Below are positions 5,705 through 6,522 of a DNA stretch of 6,522 bases, in pieces. Below the pieces are notes generated by a model. That model made no database searches. It saw only the letters and a program-made list of their open reading frames with translations, and was not told the origin of the DNA. A program made the translations under genes and the position numbers. Within the stretch, counting starts at the first letter, position 1. Every line of letters begins with the position of its first letter. The DNA is from Acidobacteriota bacterium (GTDB lineage: Bacteria > Acidobacteriota > Blastocatellia > Pyrinomonadales > Pyrinomonadaceae), in the NCBI GenBank assembly GCA_013813755.1, contig JACCRD010000257.1, positions 1-6,522 on the forward strand, read 5' to 3'.

Positions 5705-6522
5705 ATGAAAATTGAAATTGAAAGTTCACAGAATCTTTCGCTCGAACGGAAAATAAAAATGCACGAGGCGCGGGAAGCGATTATCGACCGGCTCGCGCGT
5801 GATTTGCCGACGAATATTGATTTGGAACGCTTTCTGCGCGTCGTTGTTTCTGAAATCGGACGTATGATGCAGGCAGATCGCTGCGATCTTCTGCAGCTTT
5901 CGGCGAACAGCGAACTGCGCATCAGCCACGAATGGCGTAGAGATGAAAGCGTTCCTTCGAGCGAAGGAACTGTAATTCCGTTCGATGCAGAAAAGCTTGC
6001 CGAGCGTTTTGACCTCACCCGACCGATTCGCGTTAACGATACTTCGAAAACAAAAGATTCGACCGTCAAATTTTTTACCAAAGCGCTGGAAACACGTTCT
6101 TTGCTGGTTGTTCCGATTAATTTAAGCGGAAAAGTTTTAGGGCTTCTTGGACTTCACGACACAAAAGAGCCACGGGAATGGCTCGATGAAGAAGTCACGT
6201 TTCTCGAAGCCATCGCGCGGCAGCTCGCCATCGGGTATCAATATACAAGTCTCTACGTTTTGCAGGAACAGGAATCAAGGCGCACCAACGCGCTTCTGGA
6301 AATTGCCAACACGCTCAACTCGCATTCGGATTTCAGGGAGGTTTCGTCAAAAGTTCTGGAACGCGCCATCGGACTTGTCGGTGCGGATTACGGCGCTCTT
6401 GGAGTGCTTGACCAGACGGGAAAGAAAATTTCGCTGATTTCTTTTAAGTCCGCGCCGGAAGTTGAGCCGAACGCTGTCTTGCAAATGATTGAAGAACACG
6501 GGCAATCGCTCGACATCGAACC
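5705..6522 (+). CDS. Tandem GAF-domain signalling protein (N-terminal part; runs off right edge)
   Basis: An open frame of 272 complete codons reaches the right edge. An in-frame TGA at 5699-5701 makes the ATG at 5705 the earliest ATG, although Met19 (5759) is an alternative because no clear Shine-Dalgarno site precedes either. No signal peptide or membrane segment is seen, so the product should be cytoplasmic. Residues about 40-176 form a GAF domain: a helix (LERFLRVVVSEIGRMMQADRC), then a beta core ending in SLLVVPI, GKVLGLLGLHD and FLEAIARQLAIGY. A signalling helix (about 177-200, QEQESRRTNALLEIANTLN) leads into a second GAF-like domain from about 208 (LERAIGLVGADYGALGVLD). GAF domains bind small ligands or chromophores and control an attached output, such as a histidine kinase, a SpoIIE-type phosphatase or GGDEF. 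The output lies beyond the edge, so the function cannot be named. The gene is separate from hslO, with a terminator between them. Confidence 0.85.
   Translation, partial: MKIEIESSQNLSLERKIKMHEAREAIIDRLARDLPTNIDLERFLRVVVSEIGRMMQADRCDLLQLSANSELRISHEWRRDESVPSSEGTVIPFDAEKLAERFDLTRPIRVNDTSKTKDSTVKFFTKALETRSLLVVPINLSGKVLGLLGLHDTKEPREWLDEEVTFLEAIARQLAIGYQYTSLYVLQEQESRRTNALLEIANTLNSHSDFREVSSKVLERAIGLVGADYGALGVLDQTGKKISLISFKSAPEVEPNAVLQMIEEHGQSLDIE

Overview
The window looks like ordinary chromosomal DNA from a free-living bacterium. It has moderate GC in the genes, AT-rich intergenic gaps, Shine-Dalgarno-like sites before some genes and sigma70-like promoters. The combination of a cobalamin-dependent (class II) ribonucleotide reductase, an Hsp33 chaperone, a secreted copper-amine-oxidase-like protein and a GAF-domain signalling protein would suit an Acidobacteriota-type (Blastocatellia-like) genome. 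That placement is an impression from the protein sequences; no marker gene here fixes the taxonomy.

Layout from left to right. Positions 1-1520 (minus strand) hold the first 506 codons of an exported protein of the copper amine oxidase fold, which runs off the left edge. Positions 1521-1696 hold its probable promoter and ribosome binding site, plus the rho-independent terminator of the gene to the right. Positions 1697-4273 (minus) hold a complete 858-residue NrdJ. Positions 4274-4636 form a divergent AT-rich regulatory gap with a good sigma70-type promoter for nrdJ and a near-consensus NrdR box. Positions 4637-5530 (plus) hold a complete 297-residue Hsp33 (hslO), followed by a strong terminator. 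Positions 5629-5680 carry an odd-length palindrome and a heptanucleotide repeat. From 5705 to the right edge (plus) lies the N-terminal part of a tandem-GAF regulator whose output domain is not in view.

How the genes relate: no shared pathway or multi-gene operon is evident. nrdJ and the amine-oxidase-like gene lie in the same direction but are separated by a terminator. nrdJ and hslO diverge, and hslO and the GAF gene are separated by another terminator. nrdJ makes deoxyribonucleotides and is probably under NrdR control. hslO protects proteins during oxidative unfolding. The points of most interest are the divergent cofactor-site motif in the amine-oxidase-like protein, the NrdR box arrangement, and the palindrome plus heptad repeats before the GAF gene. 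I did not find a convincing new multi-gene system here.
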